NCBI GenBank assembly: GCA_017619585.1
Contig: JAFZSA010000043.1
Location: 1 to 48,963 of the forward strand
Source of the DNA: Bacteroidaceae bacterium
GTDB taxonomy: Bacteria > Bacteroidota > Bacteroidia > Bacteroidales > Bacteroidaceae
Direction: 5' to 3'
Length of the DNA: 48,963 nucleotides
Numbering within the stretch: the first letter of the stretch is position 1; each line of letters starts with the position of its first letter. Both the position numbers and the translations under genes were made by a program. This document shows positions 16,201 through 23,400 of this stretch, one piece after another. The notes under the pieces are model-generated. The model saw nothing but the letters and a program-made list of their open reading frames with translations, had not been told where the DNA came from and did no database searches.

Positions 16201-17043
16201 TGGAATGGGTAGTGTGAACGTGTCGTCCGAACTTCCTGTCTGCTCGGCTACTGTAGCCGTTCCGTCCTTTACCTTCAGGGTCAGCTGGCATGGGGCAGAG
16301 GTGTTTACTTTGATGGAGACGGTTGAGTTGTCAATGTCTGGGATAGGCTCGTAGCTGACGATATGAGTAGGGCTTACGGGCTCCAACCATACCGTCTGCC
16401 AGATACCGCTATTGGGTGTGTACCAGATGCCGCCTGGCGATACGCTCTGCTTTCCGTTGGGCTGTCCGCCGTCTGTAGGGTCCCATACAGCCACTTGCAA
16501 TTCCTGCTCAGTCCCTTCCTGTAGCAGGGATGTTATATCCATGCAGAATGGTACAGAACCGCCGTCGTGGGTACCTGCCAGCTGTCCGTTAACATAGACA
16601 TAGCAGCGCCAGTCAACAGCCCCGAAGTGAAGTAGTACATTTTTGTCCTTGAAGGATTCCGGCAAAGTGAAGGTCCTCCTATACATGTGGGTTGCCTTTC
16701 TGTTGGCAGAGTAGTTCTTATCCATAATACCCGAGAGTGCCGATTCAACGGGGAAAGGCACCAGGATGGCCTTCGAGAAGAGTGACGTTGTCTTCTCGTA
16801 GTCGTATTTTATAGACGAACGCTTGAAGTACTGCCATACGCCGTTCAGGTTCATCCAATCCTGTCTCTTCATAGAGGGACGCGGATATTCAGGCCAGACA
16901 TTGTCGGCTGTCAGTTGCTCGCCCCAGGGGGTCATTACCGGGGCTGTCTGTTTTTGCCATAGACTCTGTGCATAGGCACTTCCTGTAAGGGTCAGCATGA
17001 TGACTGTCAGCATCATCAGGCGGGGGATAGTACTTTTTTTCAT
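13219..17043 (-). CDS. Giant secreted GH2 enzyme with two beta-sandwich modules, a propeller domain and a sorting-type tail
   Basis: From the ATG at 17043 it has 1274 residues, with signal peptide MKKSTIPRLMMLTVIMLTLT plus GSAYAQ. An in-frame TTG at 17097 lies in the predicted -7 box and is rejected. The GH2 part (about 30-600) has sugar-binding, sandwich and TIM-barrel domains; WVVWNEGWGQ carries the acid/base Glu446 and SCGEFGG the nucleophile Glu516. Two similar beta-sandwich modules follow (about 620-755 and 1085-1225; each has WK..GxAGFG, HDED and GGQxID). They flank a five-blade-propeller-like region (about 780-1050) resembling GH43/GH32 folds. The end, IYNLSAQRLN...GINIINGKK, is a Prevotella sorting-type tail. 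The substrate (beta-galactoside, beta-mannoside or beta-glucuronide) cannot be fixed. A divergent AraC regulator lies upstream, and luxS follows 4 bp downstream. Confidence 0.88.
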   Translation of the reverse strand: MKKSTIPRLMMLTVIMLTLTGSAYAQSLWQKQTAPVMTPWGEQLTADNVWPEYPRPSMKRQDWMNLNGVWQYFKRSSIKYDYEKTTSLFSKAILVPFPVESALSGIMDKNYSANRKATHMYRRTFTLPESFKDKNVLLHFGAVDWRCYVYVNGQLAGTHDGGSVPFCMDITSLLQEGTEQELQVAVWDPTDGGQPNGKQSVSPGGIWYTPNSGIWQTVWLEPVSPTHIVSYEPIPDIDNSTVSIKVNTSAPCQLTLKVKDGTATVAEQTGSSDDTFTLPIPSAKLWSPDEPNLYDLDIAIKEQGKEIDKVSGYFGMRKFSRAMVDGHPAVLLNNKPLYMYGPLDQGWWPDGLLTPPSYEAMIYDLQVIKDFGMNMVRKHIKLENDLWFDWCDKNGLVVWQDMPSGCGSGQIGNMDYGMQNFYRENEALIEATRHHPCIGAWVVWNEGWGQYPENGMAHTRRGVNSVMAANHDPGRFVHAVTGWVDVEMGDFLDVHSYPAPGAATNAVNERIASCGEFGGINLFIENHMWAGSDVNYTTVEDADTYCNLYDHYTDRLQQLQQEKGLWMSVYTQITDVEQECNGLMTYDRKILKVSPEQQAIMKAKIQRTINSRFQGTKTIVAAGDENSSIQWKYTTTEPAGDWYTTDFAASGWKTGTAGFGGGGRTAWSTSDIWIRRNFKITNLEASQLQELRLWIFHDEDAEIYINGELAAKVTGYNTKYEVWPLLPAGLNALKTDGSDNVIAIHCKQTTGGQFIDCGLKLCQYKENSDLQVQPMPEKTPVPEFNSTSGKAYLLTYTLPTSKKLHYAYSLDGAKWTTINGNKSILQGEFADIELKSPFIRRTDVDGKSVFHLLADPTDESLAGFYHLQSEDLVNWTTGENGNILIKPSSTEASKGESPEWIYEESTSTYYIYWSATNSDKNSIYLSTTKDWNRFTSPRVYFAPSYSAYDMHIEKTGDNYTGFFYNNDRNICTTQTASIKTTTAKFSDPQRIFSSQIPKARAPQTFPALDNSGWFLLYNPTSNGGQTMSRSGNVAENKWYPCDENGITLPEEAEEGSVLVITTDELNTILDTFFYEECKILPTAEEEACKWKYITAASAATSTTWTKKNYGELSWKEGLAGFGASNPPGSNINTTWNTSVIRLRYHLDLTGFTQEQIQALTGRIHHDEDVTVYFNSVVAFKESGYLTAYKNITLNQEALDALTPDNTNVIAIECVNKGGGQYIDFGLSGIRPIPTGIKKPIATETSLNGIYNLSAQRLNAPRSGINIINGKKILY

Positions 17044-17084
17044 TGCCAATCCTATAAGTGTTTGACTATTGGTTAAATAATGCA

Positions 17085-17092
17085 CAAATGTA
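17085..17092 (-). promoter_or_regulatory. Predicted -7 box of the GH2-luxS unit
   Basis: The minus strand reads TACATTTG, 42 bp ahead of the ATG at 17043. No -33 TTTG is seen at the usual distance, which would fit an activator-dependent promoter. It overlaps the left arm of the inverted repeat at 17090-17137 by 3 bp. Confidence 0.6.
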
Positions 17093-17137
17093 CGCAAAAT
17101 ATTTAAGATGTGTGCTTATACATCATCTTTTGCGTAC
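17090..17137. promoter_or_regulatory. Putative AraC-regulator operator (inverted repeat) in the GH2/araC divergent region
   Basis: GTACGCAAAA...GATG (17090-17110) is mirrored by CATCTTTTGCGTAC (17124-17137). A further related half-site, ATTTGCGCAA (17151-17160), and ATTCGCATA follow toward the regulator gene; the spacing of the TTTGCG cores (17129 and 17152) is 23 bp, about two helical turns. Placement next to the GH2 -7 box and a divergent AraC gene supports an operator role; this is inference. Confidence 0.55.
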
Positions 17138-17151
17138 TTTTTGGGATAAAA

Positions 17152-17183
17152 TTTGCGCAATTCGCATATTTTGTGTACCTTAG
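17152..17183 (+). promoter_or_regulatory. Predicted promoter of the AraC-family regulator
   Basis: TTTG at 17152-17155 and TACCTTAG at 17176-17183 (one deviation from TAnnTTTG), 20 bp apart. The ATG follows at 17211. The -33 box coincides with a putative regulator half-site, so autoregulation is possible. Confidence 0.45.
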
Positions 17184-17210
17184 CAGCCAAAATGACACAA
17201 TTTTAATATT

Positions 17211-18086
17211 ATGGACAACGTTATTACAGAGATAACACCTCTTTCTGAGAAGGACTGTTTCTATATGATGGACAGGGATAAGGAGTGCTTTTCTTACCCC
17301 CTGCACAAGCATGATGAGATGGAACTTAACTTTGTTGAGAACTGTGACGGCGCTCGCCGTATTGTTGGAGACAGCATAGAAGTGCTGGGTAAGTATGACC
17401 TGGTACTGGTAGGAAGCGGACTGGAACATACATGGGACCAGTACGACTGCCAGAGTCAGTCCATTCATGAGATTACCATCCAATTCCCTACAGACCTGTT
17501 GGGTGATCAGTTCCTGCAGAAGAATCAGCTCAGTAGCCTTCGTGCTATGTTTGAGAATGCAAAGCGTGGTATCGCCTTTGACCTTCCTGCCATCATGGAG
17601 TTGTACGGAAAGATTACCCGTATCACGCAGGCTCAGCCCGGATTCTACAGAATGCTTGGACTGTTGGAGATTCTTTATGAACTCTCTCTGCAGGAGAACT
17701 ACCACTTGCTGGCAAGTAAGTCTTTTGCCAACGTCAAGAATGCTCCTGAGAGCAAGCGCGTACGTCAGGTAGAGGAATATATCGACAAGAACTACAAGCA
17801 GGAAATCCGTCTGAAGACACTTGCTGATATTGCAGGAATGACTCCTGCCGCCTTCAGCCGTTTCTTCCGTACCCGTACAGGCAAGACGGTTTCTGACTAT
17901 ATGATAGATATCCGTTTGGGTCATGCTGCCCGTCTGTTGGTGGATTCTCCCACCAGCGTTGCTGAGATCTGCTATGCGTGCGGATTCAACAACATCAGTA
18001 ACTTCAACCGTATCTTCAAGAAGAAGAAGGGTTGCTCACCCACAGCCTTCCGCGATAACTATCACAAGAGTAAGATTATCATCTAA
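17211..18086 (+). CDS. AraC-family transcriptional regulator
   Basis: A 291-residue cytoplasmic DNA-binding protein. Residues about 20-110 form a cupin-like sensory domain (YPLHKHDEMELNFVENCDG is the typical His-containing strand pair). The C-terminal 100 residues hold two helix-turn-helix motifs: LKTLADIAGMTPAAFSRFF (about 202-220) and VAEICYACGFNNISNFNRIF (about 249-268), followed by the GCSPTAFR signature. It is divergently arranged with the GH2 gene across a repeat-containing 167-bp control region, and a GH5 gene follows on its own strand 142 bp downstream. The likely role is sugar-responsive control of these enzymes. The effector is unknown. Confidence 0.92.
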   Translation: MDNVITEITPLSEKDCFYMMDRDKECFSYPLHKHDEMELNFVENCDGARRIVGDSIEVLGKYDLVLVGSGLEHTWDQYDCQSQSIHEITIQFPTDLLGDQFLQKNQLSSLRAMFENAKRGIAFDLPAIMELYGKITRITQAQPGFYRMLGLLEILYELSLQENYHLLASKSFANVKNAPESKRVRQVEEYIDKNYKQEIRLKTLADIAGMTPAAFSRFFRTRTGKTVSDYMIDIRLGHAARLLVDSPTSVAEICYACGFNNISNFNRIFKKKKGCSPTAFRDNYHKSKIII

Positions 18087-18090
18087 TAAT

Positions 18091-18225
18091 AGTTAACGAG
18101 TAAACAAGTTGACGAGTTGACAAGTAGATTTCTAGGAGATACATCACTAATGATTATTACTTGTTAACTCGTCAACTTTTTTACCCGTCAACTCGTCAAC
18201 TCGTTTACTTGTTTACTTGTCAACT
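18091..18225. repeat. Long imperfect inverted repeat built from 8-bp units upstream of the GH5 gene
   Basis: Left arm 18091-18126 and right arm 18158-18193 are complementary over 36 bp with four mismatches, around a 31-nt loop. More units of the CGTCAACT / TGTTTACT type continue to 18225, 3 bp before the GH5 start. In RNA the whole leader of the GH5 gene could fold into one long hairpin. Confidence 0.8.
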
Positions 18226-18228
18226 AAA

Positions 18229-19563
18229 ATGAAAAAACTATCCATTTTCACATTGTTGTTGTGCCTTTTTGCTCTTTGTGCCTGCAATCCATCTGCAAAT
18301 ACCGAGGCAGAGTTTGTAACCGTTAAGGACGGAAAGTTCTTCCGTGGAGATAAGGAATACCGCTACATAGGTACCAACTTCTGGTACGGAGCTATCCTGG
18401 GTAGCGAAGGCAGGGGTGGCAACAGGGAGCGCCTCCTGAAGGAGTTGGACCTGATGAAGGAAACGGGTATCACCACCATTCGTGTCTTGGTAGGTGCAGA
18501 CGGTCGTGATTGCTTGGGAAGGCATATTTCTCCTATCCTTCAATCCCAGCCCGGTGAATACAACGATACTATTCAGCAAGGTCTGGACTTCCTGCTTTCC
18601 GAGTTGGAAAAGCGAGAGATGACGGCAACGCTCTATCTGAACAATGCCTGGGAATGGAGTGGGGGTTATGGTGCTTATCTGGAGTGGGCAGGATGCGGAC
18701 AAGCTGCTGATCCTGAGGATTGGGACGCCTTCGTGAAGTATCATAGCCAATTTGTCAAGAACGATAAGACCAAAGAGTTTGCAGCAAACCATGTAAGGCA
18801 TATTGTCAGTCGTACCAACACCATTACAGGCAAGCCCTATACGGAATCACCTGCTATTCTGGCTTGGGAGCTCGCCAACGAGCCTCGTGCCTTTGCCGGC
18901 GACTCTATCACCAAGGCATGTTTTGCCCAATGGGTAAAGGATCAGGCAACACTTATCAAGAGCCTTGATGCCAATCACTTGGTGACCACGGGAAGCGAAG
19001 GTATTTGGGGATGTGAGTTGGATGCCGACCTCTTTCGTCAGATTCATTCATATCCCGAGATTGATTTCATCTGCATTCACATCTGGCCCTATAACTGGCA
19101 TTGGATAGGTCCTGTCTCTGGTCCTATTGCAACGGCTAAGGATATCAATGGCCCTACCTCTATGATAGACAGCGTGGATAATGCCATCAAGAAGACGGCA
19201 GAATACATAGACCTTTGCTACCAGAAAGTCTATGACTTGAACAAACCCATGGTACTGGAGGAGTTTGGCTATCCACGCGACAACTATTCTGTTGCGCCTG
19301 GAACCCCTACCATAGGCAGGGATCGTTATTATCAGGCTGTTTTCTGGTTGGTAGATATGTATCGAGATATGGATGTTGTTGGTGGCAAGTTTGTCGGTTG
19401 CAGCTTCTGGGGCTGGGGCGGATTGGCCTCTCAGCTTCATTACAAGTGGCAGCCTTGGGATGATTACACCTGCGACCCCGCCTTCGAGGAGCAGGGCCTT
19501 AACTCCGTCTTTGCTGCAGATTCATCCACCCTGCGCATCATCAGGGAGTTTGCCAACGAATAA
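18229..19563 (+). CDS. GH5-family glycoside hydrolase lipoprotein (endo-beta-mannanase-like)
   Basis: A 444-residue lipoprotein. The ATG at 18229 is chosen over an in-frame upstream TTG (18217), because MKKLSIFTLLLCLFALCACN is a clean lipoprotein signal ending in a lipobox (LCAC). The (beta/alpha)8 domain shows AWELANEPRAF with acid/base Glu218 and MVLEEFGYP with nucleophile Glu345, as in GH5. The NFWYGAILGSEG, IRVLVGADGRD and HIWPYNWHW segments recall the GH5_7 beta-mannanase subfamily, which is an inference. It would act at the cell surface or periplasm on a beta-linked polysaccharide. It lies downstream of the AraC gene behind a repeat-made hairpin leader. A weak hairpin (GCCTAA/TTAGGC, 19576-19598) follows the stop. 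Confidence 0.88.
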   Translation: MKKLSIFTLLLCLFALCACNPSANTEAEFVTVKDGKFFRGDKEYRYIGTNFWYGAILGSEGRGGNRERLLKELDLMKETGITTIRVLVGADGRDCLGRHISPILQSQPGEYNDTIQQGLDFLLSELEKREMTATLYLNNAWEWSGGYGAYLEWAGCGQAADPEDWDAFVKYHSQFVKNDKTKEFAANHVRHIVSRTNTITGKPYTESPAILAWELANEPRAFAGDSITKACFAQWVKDQATLIKSLDANHLVTTGSEGIWGCELDADLFRQIHSYPEIDFICIHIWPYNWHWIGPVSGPIATAKDINGPTSMIDSVDNAIKKTAEYIDLCYQKVYDLNKPMVLEEFGYPRDNYSVAPGTPTIGRDRYYQAVFWLVDMYRDMDVVGGKFVGCSFWGWGGLASQLHYKWQPWDDYTCDPAFEEQGLNSVFAADSSTLRIIREFANE

Positions 19564-19634
19564 TACCTGCAGATTGCCTAATTTGTGTTTTCTTAGGCTC
19601 ATTTCGTCTGCTGAGTGAAATTCTCTGGATAAAA

Positions 19635-19665
19635 TTTGCTGTTTTGGAAAGTATTCGTAACTTTG
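19635..19665 (+). promoter_or_regulatory. Predicted promoter of the LRR protein gene
   Basis: TTTG (19635-19638) and TAACTTTG (19658-19665) with 19 bp between, ahead of the ATG at 19689. Confidence 0.65.
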
Positions 19666-19688
19666 TCCTGGATTAATGAATTTTTCAT

Positions 19689-20690
19689 ATGAAAACACAC
19701 CTCTTACTAGTACTGTTTACCTTGTTTGTTTCCAGCGCAAAAAGCGTGGAGATTGATGGCATTCTTTACAGCTTTCATGGTACTAAGGCAGAAGTTGCCG
19801 AAAATCCAAACAAGTATGCAGGAGCATTAGCTATCCCGGAGTATGTAACTTTTGAAGGTGTCAGATACAAGGTGGAGAACATTGCTGATTTTGCCTTTTC
19901 CGACTGCAAAGACCTGACCTCTGTTGTCCTTCCCAATACCATAACCAGCATCGGAAATGCTGTGTTTCGCAATTGTAGCGGGTTGGAATCTGTCAGCATC
20001 CCGGAAACTGTAACTTCCATAGGTAATTATGCGTTCCGTGGTTGCAGGAGCTTGACCTCCATCACTATCCCTGAGGGTGTTACCCGCATTGGCACAGCCG
20101 CTTTCTGTTATTGTGATAAACTGGTGTCCGTCAGCATCCCTAATAGTGTGACCTCCATTGGCGTTTGGGCATTCTCGGATTGCTACGGCTTGGAATCTAT
20201 TGACTTGGGGAATGGCGTTACCAGCATCGGTATGGAGGCCTTTTATGGATGCGGCCTGAAGTCTATCACTATCCCTAATAATGTGACTTCAATTGGTGAA
20301 GAGGTTTTCTGCGATTGCAGGAATCTTGTCTCTGTTTCCATAGGTACTGGTATTACTTGCATAAGCAGATGGGCCTTCACAAACTGTGTCAATCTGAAAT
20401 CTGTTTCTATCCCAGAGAGTGTCACCGAAATTGGCACATGTGCTTTTGGCGGTTGCAAAAACATGACTTCCATCACTATCCCCAAGAGCGTTACCAAGAT
20501 AGGGTCTTCAGCTTTCTCTTGTTACAGCCTGAAGGATATTTACTGCTATGCAAGTGTTCCACCAGTTTTTATTTATGACGAACATCTTAAGTATAAATCT
20601 ATAACCCTTCATGTTCCTGCCGCATCTATTGATGCCTACAAAGGAGATAAGGTGTGGAAGAATTTCAAACAGATTGTGACAATAGAATAA
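19689..20690 (+). CDS. BspA-like leucine-rich-repeat (LRR_5) secreted protein
   Basis: A 333-residue protein with a short signal peptide (about residues 1-19). About nine repeats of roughly 23 residues follow the pattern LxSVSIPxxVTSIGxxAFxxC (residues about 60-290), the Treponema pallidum/BspA-type LRR. Such proteins form curved solenoids, and characterised members bind host matrix proteins or other bacteria. The C-terminal 45 residues (VPPVFIYDEHL...YKGDKVWKNFKQI) are the usual cap of BspA-like proteins. No C-terminal sorting tail is visible, so the mode of surface attachment is unclear. It has its own promoter and is followed after 19 bp by the membrane cassette. Confidence 0.92.
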   Translation: MKTHLLLVLFTLFVSSAKSVEIDGILYSFHGTKAEVAENPNKYAGALAIPEYVTFEGVRYKVENIADFAFSDCKDLTSVVLPNTITSIGNAVFRNCSGLESVSIPETVTSIGNYAFRGCRSLTSITIPEGVTRIGTAAFCYCDKLVSVSIPNSVTSIGVWAFSDCYGLESIDLGNGVTSIGMEAFYGCGLKSITIPNNVTSIGEEVFCDCRNLVSVSIGTGITCISRWAFTNCVNLKSVSIPESVTEIGTCAFGGCKNMTSITIPKSVTKIGSSAFSCYSLKDIYCYASVPPVFIYDEHLKYKSITLHVPAASIDAYKGDKVWKNFKQIVTIE

Positions 20691-20709
20691 CTAACCCCGT
20701 AATATTACC

Positions 20710-21681
20710 ATGAGAGTCCCGGCTATATATCAGATGACAGGGATTTGTTCCGTTATGCACCTGTTGGTTGACGGGATATGTGTCAGCTGCATGTATCTGA
20801 TGCTCTCATCTTTCTCTGACACTCAAATCTTAGGCATATTCTTGTTATATAATGTATTGGCCTTTTTGTCCCAACCGTTTACGGGTTTGTGGGCTGACAG
20901 GTTGGAACGTAGGCACTGGATACTGCTGATATCTGCTCTGTTGCTCACTTTGGCTGTATTGGCTACATCGGTTGTTATGAATGTGGAACGTTGTTCTATA
21001 GGGATGCCTGTTGTGGCTGCTTTGCTGGGTGTTGGCAATTCGCTGTTTCATGTATGGGGAGGCAAGAAAGTTGCTGTAGATACGGACAATGATATTCGTG
21101 CGCTTGGAGTCTTCGTGGCAACGGGTGCTTTTGGTCTTTCGCTTGGAATAGTGTTCTTTTCCTGGACTTTGCTTTATGTGTTGCTGATATCTTTCTGTCT
21201 TTTGTCTGTAGCCAGCCTTAGTATTGAAGTATCAGAATCCTCTTCCGATGCAGCCAAAGTAAAGGGTAGCCACTTTAGTTCTATATTTGTGTTGTTGTCT
21301 ATTATGGCGATAATGGCAGCTGTTGTGCTGCGTTCTTTTGTCAGCGAGACATTTTCTGCAGGAATACCTAAGAGCAGTACAATGGTGCTCTTGGCAGGCG
21401 CATTGTCCATGCTGGGAAAGATGGCTGGCGGTTGGATGGCACGTTGGCTGGGTGTCGTCAGGATGTTGGTACTGGTGTTGCTGATGCTTGTTGCCTGTTT
21501 CCTTTTTAGAGGTCAGGGTACAGCGATCTTATTAGCAGCCTTGTTTATTATAAACTGCACAATGCCGGTTACGTTGTATCTGGCCAATGTCGTCCTTCCT
21601 GGCAGAGAGGGGTTGGCATTCGGTCTTCTTGCTGCAGCCCTGATACCAGGATATTTAATAGCCCTAAATGTGTTATGGTGA
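20710..21681 (+). CDS. MFS-like membrane transporter, short form
   Basis: A 323-residue integral membrane protein with about ten hydrophobic segments. GLWADRLERRHW (about residues 59-70) matches the MFS motif A loop between helices 2 and 3, and GVGNSLFHVWGGKKVA recalls the fosmidomycin-resistance (Fsr) branch. It is shorter than a normal 12-helix MFS carrier (about 400 residues); a helix pair appears to be missing. Its last 7 bp overlap the next gene, suggesting translational coupling. The substrate is unknown. Confidence 0.72.
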   Translation: MRVPAIYQMTGICSVMHLLVDGICVSCMYLMLSSFSDTQILGIFLLYNVLAFLSQPFTGLWADRLERRHWILLISALLLTLAVLATSVVMNVERCSIGMPVVAALLGVGNSLFHVWGGKKVAVDTDNDIRALGVFVATGAFGLSLGIVFFSWTLLYVLLISFCLLSVASLSIEVSESSSDAAKVKGSHFSSIFVLLSIMAIMAAVVLRSFVSETFSAGIPKSSTMVLLAGALSMLGKMAGGWMARWLGVVRMLVLVLLMLVACFLFRGQGTAILLAALFIINCTMPVTLYLANVVLPGREGLAFGLLAAALIPGYLIALNVLW

Positions 21682-22016
21682 AACAACTGCTGTTATATGC
21701 TCTTATTCCAACCATTCTGATAGAATTGGCGGTACTGCTGTTCCTGCGAGAGCGTAGGGCACGAGTACTTGCGGCATCGGTTGTCGTCAACATCCTCACA
21801 AATGTTTCGCTGAACCTTTATATAAACTGCATCAGCAACAGCCTTCTTATCATCATCTGTGGCGAAGTTCTGGTCGTTCTCATAGAGGCACTGTGGTATT
21901 ACCTGTTTATCAGGAATCTTAGACAATCCTTTGTATATAGTTTCCTTTGCAACGCCATCAGTTTCCTCCTAGGTCTGCTGGCAGAGCTTCTATACCTATT
22001 CTCCCTAAGCATATAA
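21675..22016 (+). CDS. Small four-helix membrane protein, unknown function
   Basis: A 113-residue protein that I cannot name. It has about four hydrophobic helices. Each half contains a buried glutamate followed by small residues (IPTILIELAVLLFLRERRAR and ICGEVLVVLIEALWYYLF), and SVVVNILTNVSLNLYI lies between them. The repeated Glu/Asn pattern within membrane segments suggests an internal duplication. It overlaps the MFS-like gene by 7 bp and is followed 27 bp later by a third small membrane protein. Confidence 0.68.
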   Translation: MVKQLLLYALIPTILIELAVLLFLRERRARVLAASVVVNILTNVSLNLYINCISNSLLIIICGEVLVVLIEALWYYLFIRNLRQSFVYSFLCNAISFLLGLLAELLYLFSLSI

Positions 22017-22043
22017 TTATCAATCCTATAATAATCAAGTGTT

Positions 22044-22319
22044 ATGTTACAGTTATTAGACATTCTCCGTAGGATACCCGACACAACTCGGGTTATTCCC
22101 AAGAAAGTTCTTCCTGATTCTATTCCTCAGGATACTGCCAAGGCAGTTTCTACCGTTGATGTTTCTGGCGATATGCAGCAGGCTGCTGACATTTCCCCTT
22201 TGCCAGATGGCATTGTTGAGCAGATTGGCTCCAATATGCCGCTGACTTTTTTGGTTGTGCTTTTGGGCCTGTTCCTTTGTTTTCTTTTTGTCAAGAGATA
22301 TAGGAGCCGTCAGCAGTAA
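22044..22319 (+). CDS. Small single-pass membrane protein, unknown function
   Basis: A 91-residue protein. It has a polar, proline-containing N-terminal 60 residues and one membrane helix near the C-terminus (about residues 65-82, PLTFLVVLLGLFLCFLFV) ended by a basic KRYRSRQQ tail. It is not recognised. Position and spacing suggest it belongs to the same transcription unit as the MFS-like and four-helix proteins. Coding status is supported by the helix, by continuity with the upstream genes and by a normal ATG, but the protein is short and could be spurious. Confidence 0.5.
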   Translation: MLQLLDILRRIPDTTRVIPKKVLPDSIPQDTAKAVSTVDVSGDMQQAADISPLPDGIVEQIGSNMPLTFLVVLLGLFLCFLFVKRYRSRQQ

Positions 22320-22473
22320 TTCTTTTGTGTAATGTACCTGTCTGAAAGGAAAATATTAAACCATACCTCCCGTCCTTTCTGCCCGATAACCATCGGTCTT
22401 CAGCCCTTGTTTTTGAGGGTGTGAGGTCTGTTTCGCATAGTCTATGATTTTTAGGGAGTAAGAATCATTGTGA

Positions 22474-22540
22474 GCGAAAGGCCGTTTTACTACCAGCGAA
22501 AGGCCGTGTTGCTATGAGAGAAACGCCGTATGGCGTATGA
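22474..22540 (+). repeat. 22-bp tandem array A (GCGAAAGGCCG units)
   Basis: Units start at 22474, 22496 and 22518 (GCGAAAGGCC, GCGAAAGGCC, GAGAAACGCC), exactly 22 bp apart. Confidence 0.75.
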
Positions 22541-22560
22541 TGGTATAATGTTTGTAGCCT

Positions 22561-22637
22561 CGGGAGTCTGCACGTGTTATACCCGGGAGTCTACACGTGT
22601 AGCCTCGAGGGGTGTGCAAATGTAGGCTTGAGGAGTG
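22561..22637 (+). repeat. 22-23-bp tandem array B (CGGGAGTCTRCACGTG units)
   Basis: Units start at 22561, 22584, 22606 and about 22629. The first two share CGGGAGTCT and CACGTG; later ones degenerate to CGAGGGGTG and TGAGGAGTG. Confidence 0.68.
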
Positions 22638-23124
22638 CTTCTTTCCTTTCCTTTGTAGCATAGGCGTAGCGTAGACGTAGCAAGGGCGTTCAGATATCGA
22701 AGAGATAGTATGCGGATAGTATAGGAACATCTAGAGGTATGTGAAAAGGTGTCTAATTGAAAAATATAAAAACGTTCTTCACTTTCCTCTTTCTATTATT
22801 AACATTAATATTTAAAGAGGACGGCAAACTGATGGGTCTTAAGATATATCCCACCCGACAGATATAAAAAAGAGTCGCCACGAACCTGACAACTCTTCCG
22901 ATCGGGGACACCCCAATCCCTAGAAATGGAACACGTCCATTGTTCTGTGTGAAAAATTATGGTCAAACTTCTAATCATCCAAACATTTCTGCTATTATTA
23001 TCCTCAAAATAATCCATTTGACAGTTTTGGCTAGCAAATCATGATGGTTTAATGTTGCCGAAAGGCTCGTAGACGATACGTTTGTGTACTCTCATAAGTA
23101 CCAGTTGTAAAACGTGGAATGGCC

Positions 23125-23215
23125 AGTACTCCTGCGAGAGTACTCCAGTACTTCAACGAGAGTACTCCAGTACTTCAACGAGAGTACTCGAGTATTTTAG
23201 GCAGAGTACTGAAGG
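23125..23215 (+). repeat. 22-bp tandem array C (AGTACTCC units)
   Basis: AGTACTC(C/G) or AGTACTGA starts at 23125, 23139, 23161, 23183 and 23205. The units at 23139 and 23161 are identical 22-mers containing two AGTACT palindromes 8 bp apart. Confidence 0.85.
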
Positions 23216-23332
23216 ATAATAGGCGACACAGAATTAAAGTGAAGTTTATGCCCTCGGAGATGGTTCGTAGATGAGACGTTGGTGTACGCTCCTTAGTACA
23301 AGTAGTAGATGTGCGTTTATCTTTCTTTTTTG

Positions 23333-23386
23333 AACCTTGAGGAAACCTTGAGGTAAATCTGAGGTAACCCTGAGGTACTTCTGAGC
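23333..23386 (+). repeat. 11-bp tandem array D (GAGGTAAnnCT units)
   Basis: The GAG core recurs at 23339, 23350, 23361, 23372 and 23383, exactly 11 bp apart five times. Confidence 0.85.
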
Positions 23387-23400
23387 TATTTGCCGTATCT

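Noticed and set aside
17044..17097. Longer GH2 N-terminus starting at TTG 17097
   Set aside because: It would start inside the predicted -7 box, and the signal peptide begins at the ATG at 17043.
17103..17924. Minus-strand open frame of 273 codons opposite the AraC gene
   Set aside because: The AraC protein has both helix-turn-helix motifs; the antisense frame is low-complexity and has no recognisable domain.
13219..20690. Classical Sus-type polysaccharide utilisation locus
   Set aside because: GH2, GH5 and an AraC regulator are present, but no SusC/SusD pair or hybrid two-component sensor is found anywhere in the window.
22561..22637. Possible riboswitch or structured RNA from CACGTG/GGGAGTC motifs
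   Set aside because: The similarity is explained by tandem repetition, and no gene follows within 1 kb on the plus strand.
22805..23017. Short minus-strand frame (70 codons) in the gene-free region
   Set aside because: No signal, domain or promoter, and composition unlike neighbours; probably chance.
23121..23215. Possible CRISPR array from regularly spaced 22-bp units
   Set aside because: Units are head-to-tail without unique spacers, there are no cas genes, and the period is too short.
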